Below are positions 62,455 to 64,000 of a stretch of DNA of 64,000 nt, in pieces. Position 1 is the first letter of the stretch, and each line of letters begins with the position of its first letter. The position numbers and the translations under genes are program-made. Under the pieces are notes generated by a model that worked only from the letters and a program-made list of their open reading frames with translations, ran no database searches and was not told the origin of the DNA. The stretch is from Allium sativum (taxonomy: Eukaryota; Streptophyta; Magnoliopsida; Asparagales; Amaryllidaceae): positions 30,711,659 through 30,775,658 of the forward strand of contig CM060909.1 in the NCBI GenBank assembly GCA_030737875.1. Direction: 5' to 3'.

Positions 62455-64000
62455 TGAGACGACCCGAACTTCCCCAGTAAGGAAAGCACGGATAGAATTG
62501 AGGACAAGACAAAATAGAACGCAGACGAAAGAACATTTCATTGTTATTACAACAATTCCATCAGATACAAGAATATACAGTGTATAAATAAATGAATTAC
62601 ATTCAAAAAATATCAGAGATTTAAATTACATTTAAATACATCGCAGCGGAAAATAATACAAAAACACAACTAGAAGTAATGCACAGATACAGAGCTTTCC
62701 GAGCATCGTTCCAGCTGTAAATTAGGATCCTGTGGATATAAATCTGCAAAACCAAAACTACTAGCTGCCCGTGTGGAAAATAGGGGCACCCAGAGTTTAG
62801 GTTAAAACAATAAACTCCAGGTCAGTCATGTGACTGGTGTGAGAACAAAAACAATTATATCTCTATATTTTAAAGTTCGGTAAATCAAGGGACCACGCCA
62901 TATAACACGGAACGGGTTTCCTCCCAAGGATACCAGTGCATAGAACAAACAGCGCAATGCTAAATAAAGAAAAACGAAGTTGTTATAAGACCCAGGTCCC
63001 ATCACACAATGCAACGCAAGCCGGAGGATAGGGTTTTTACCTTATAACAGCCAAAGCATGCTTGATACGTTTAAAACACATTATTTGATACTATTATAGG
63101 TGTATAGTGTCAAAACAATTTCAATCATAAATATCAATCATAGGCGGCATGAATGACCCATACCACTATGTCGCCATACTAGGTTCTATAAATAAAACCG
63201 AAACACACGTATTGGAAATTGGATTCCATCATGAGTCGAGGCAAGGGGCAAGCTCCTCTCAGCGTTCGAGACACTCTAGCAAATGCCTCAGGACCCGACT
63301 ATGATCCTTGGATCTTCAGGGCTGGTCCTCTCTTACTTTTCAGGATTAGTTATTCCCGAACACACGTTTCCCGGTCCTTACAGACCTATATCCGAGGCGC
63401 CTCGTATCCAACAACCACGCAGGTGAAAAGTATATAAATGTCAGGGCTGGTAGGTCACTGACACCACCCTAGCTAGAAAGAAACGTCGTGCTCTCCCTGC
63501 AGTCACTATCCCGTTTTTGACTCATACCGAGGTGTGAGGCTCGCGAATTCACGTTATACACAAAGCTACGCCACACAGGCCGTGCTTTGATCATCAACCA
63601 CAAGACTTTGCTTTTCAACAGAAGCCTTGATCAATTGCACTTATGCGTGCCACACTGGCAATTCACTCCATGCGACTGGTGTCCATCGATATACAACCTC
63701 TGAGCTCATACGTCTTAGAGAAGGGCGTTAAGCAAGAGAATAAATTCTCCGCCGCCAAACAGATGTATATTTAATAGAGATCAATCAACACAGAATAAAA
63801 TCCAATGTCAGACACACAATCCATTTACAAGTTCGTTCTGGGTCTGAACGAAACCGGAGGTACTTTCCTCGCATATCCATCCATCTTCAAGTACGTCTGG
63901 ACGATCACCAACTGTTTCCCTCATCTTGGGTGTACAGCCCAATCGAGATCATCAGTAATCACACAAACGATGTGAAGACTTCCGGTCTTCAACCACTGTC
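62455..64000 (-). mobile_element. Giant LTR G, left end (runs off window)
   Basis: It starts TGAGACGACCCGAACTTCC inside F, with CAAGG (62450-62454) as predicted duplication. It is the same subfamily as C. HP1 (about 62767-62789), HP2 in the form CCAT/ACGG (about 62898-62910) and HP3 (62979-63051) are present. Later blocks (CTCTGAG hairpin near 63699, AAGTTCGTTCTGGGTCTG near 63828) are in the usual order. Confidence 0.78.

Overview
This window is plant heterochromatin built almost entirely from nested LTR retrotransposons. The evidence is initiator-Met-tRNA primer sites (TGGTATCAGAGC type), chromovirus-type Ty3/gypsy Gag-Pol proteins with plant-like domain order, an Athila-like tRNA-Asp primer site, a Ty1/copia gag remnant, a hAT-like MITE, and an AT-rich background. 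I see no host protein gene, rRNA or tRNA gene. The species cannot be named from sequence alone; a dicot-like angiosperm is a guess. Letters A to J are my own labels.

Layout. 1-10170: element A (minus strand). It has a window-truncated 3' LTR (1-2134), only 392 bp of internal DNA (2135-2526), and a 7.64-kb 5' LTR (2527-10170). 10171-12889: B, a giant-LTR fragment in the opposite orientation with a 1.2-kb palindrome. 12890-15850: mostly unassigned AT-rich DNA with a 570-bp hAT-like MITE (14664-15233). 15851-17315: end of a copia LTR, its primer site and a broken gag. 17316-27410: left ends of four giant LTRs, each interrupting the one before (C at 17316, E at 18261, D at 22679, F at 26442), all minus strand. 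27411-60000: J, an Athila-like non-autonomous element with a GCGGC target duplication, inserted in F. J itself carries H (29916-45230, minus, duplication CCCAT), a nearly intact chromovirus with 5.35-kb LTRs, and I (48410-58287, plus, duplication TGGAG), a chromovirus with 2,569-bp LTRs. 60006-62454: F resumes. 62455-64000: another giant LTR, G, cuts F and runs off the window.

How the parts relate. H can supply the proteins of a giant-LTR chromovirus. A keeps LTRs, primer site, polypurine tract and leader hairpins related to those of H but no gag-pol, so it looks like a cis-only parasite of that machinery. The giant LTRs of A-D and F-H share a conserved segment near their 3' (U5) end with paired substitutions that preserve stems. 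J carries an unrelated N/F-rich ORF that H split in two; the halves are still in frame with no stop.

All boundaries come from reading LTR ends, target duplications, PBS and PPT by eye. No alignment or database search was run.
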